A stretch of 64,000 nt of DNA from Micrasema longulum (Eukaryota > Arthropoda > Insecta > Trichoptera > Brachycentridae): positions 1 to 64,000 of the forward strand of contig JAGVSM010001179.1 in NCBI GenBank assembly GCA_022494885.1. The letters run 5' to 3'. Below, in pieces: positions 63,791 through 64,000 of this stretch. Each line of letters starts with the position of its first letter. Position 1 is the first letter of the stretch. The translations under genes were made by a program, and so were the position numbers. Below the pieces are notes generated by a model, which had not been told where the DNA came from, did no database searches, and was given only the letters and a program-made list of their open reading frames with translations.

Positions 63791-64000
63791 AAATGAAACG
63801 TCACAAGTTCTTTTAAATTAACCATTGATAGTCTATTAAGTTTTTTTTTTTAAACCACTGAAATTCCTCATTCATTCGGTATACAATTAAATAATCTTTG
63901 ATACGCTGGTCAGTTCGCGCTTGTGCTTCTTGCTATTTGTTCATTTATTTCCAGCAGTAACCACGTAAATTCTGTTTTTGTGCGTTTTACATGCATTCCC
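63791..64000. other. Spacer to window end
   Basis: No recognised feature. Confidence 0.4.

Overview
This is a eukaryotic, AT-rich, repeat-dominated stretch of nuclear DNA. The mix of elements fits an arthropod, most likely an insect with a large genome: Jockey-, R1-, RTE- and L2/CR1-type LINE debris, Penelope-like elements (PLEs) with inverted terminal repeats, tRNA-derived SINEs, Helitrons, pogo/mariner-type DNA transposons, THAP-bearing repeats and several MITE families. I could not fix the species. Nothing is bacterial or viral in organisation: there are no operons and there is no long intact reading frame.

Only one segment looks like an ordinary host gene: a 164-codon first coding exon on the minus strand (9043-9534) with a start codon in good context and a textbook GTAAGT donor. 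I do not recognise the protein. Weaker host-gene hints are a GC/CpG-rich block at 60300-60700, a small ATG-containing frame directly behind a good splice acceptor at 61078, and a THAP-like first exon at 57751-57820.

Layout. 1-9 kb: a motif-array element, palindromic repeats, a THAP repeat and LINE scraps. 9-20 kb: the host exon, SINE pieces, a PLE endonuclease remnant, a THAP repeat, a Helitron and a Jockey-type LINE ORF. 20-30 kb: more palindromic and THAP repeats and tRNA-SINEs, with long AT-rich spacers. 30.6-32.4 kb: a four-level nest (MITE > TIR element > Helitron > LINE fragment). 33-45 kb: a pogo-like MITE, a long RT pseudogene, an L2-like RT pseudogene, a PLE, SINEs split by LINE tails, and mariner and RTE remnants. 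45-50 kb: a second PLE and a SINE split by a LINE 3' end. 50-56 kb: the densest part, with tandem palindromic repeats, LINE 3' ends, a PLE terminal-repeat pair carrying hammerhead-ribozyme-like motifs, and a 202-bp GC-rich hairpin MITE. 56-64 kb: a truncated Helitron, motif-array elements, a LINE, the GC-rich block and a SINE inserted in a LINE tail.

The elements appear to work as parasite-host sets. Short elements share 3' ends with LINEs (two distinct tail hairpins recur), so LINE reverse transcriptases probably mobilised them. PLE termini carry self-cleaving-ribozyme-like cores. Several insertions can be proven inside the window because an uninterrupted copy of the target repeat is also present. 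The most novel-looking item is a dispersed family (about 15 loci) built from serial short palindromes that occurs as single copies, fold-backs and tandem arrays.
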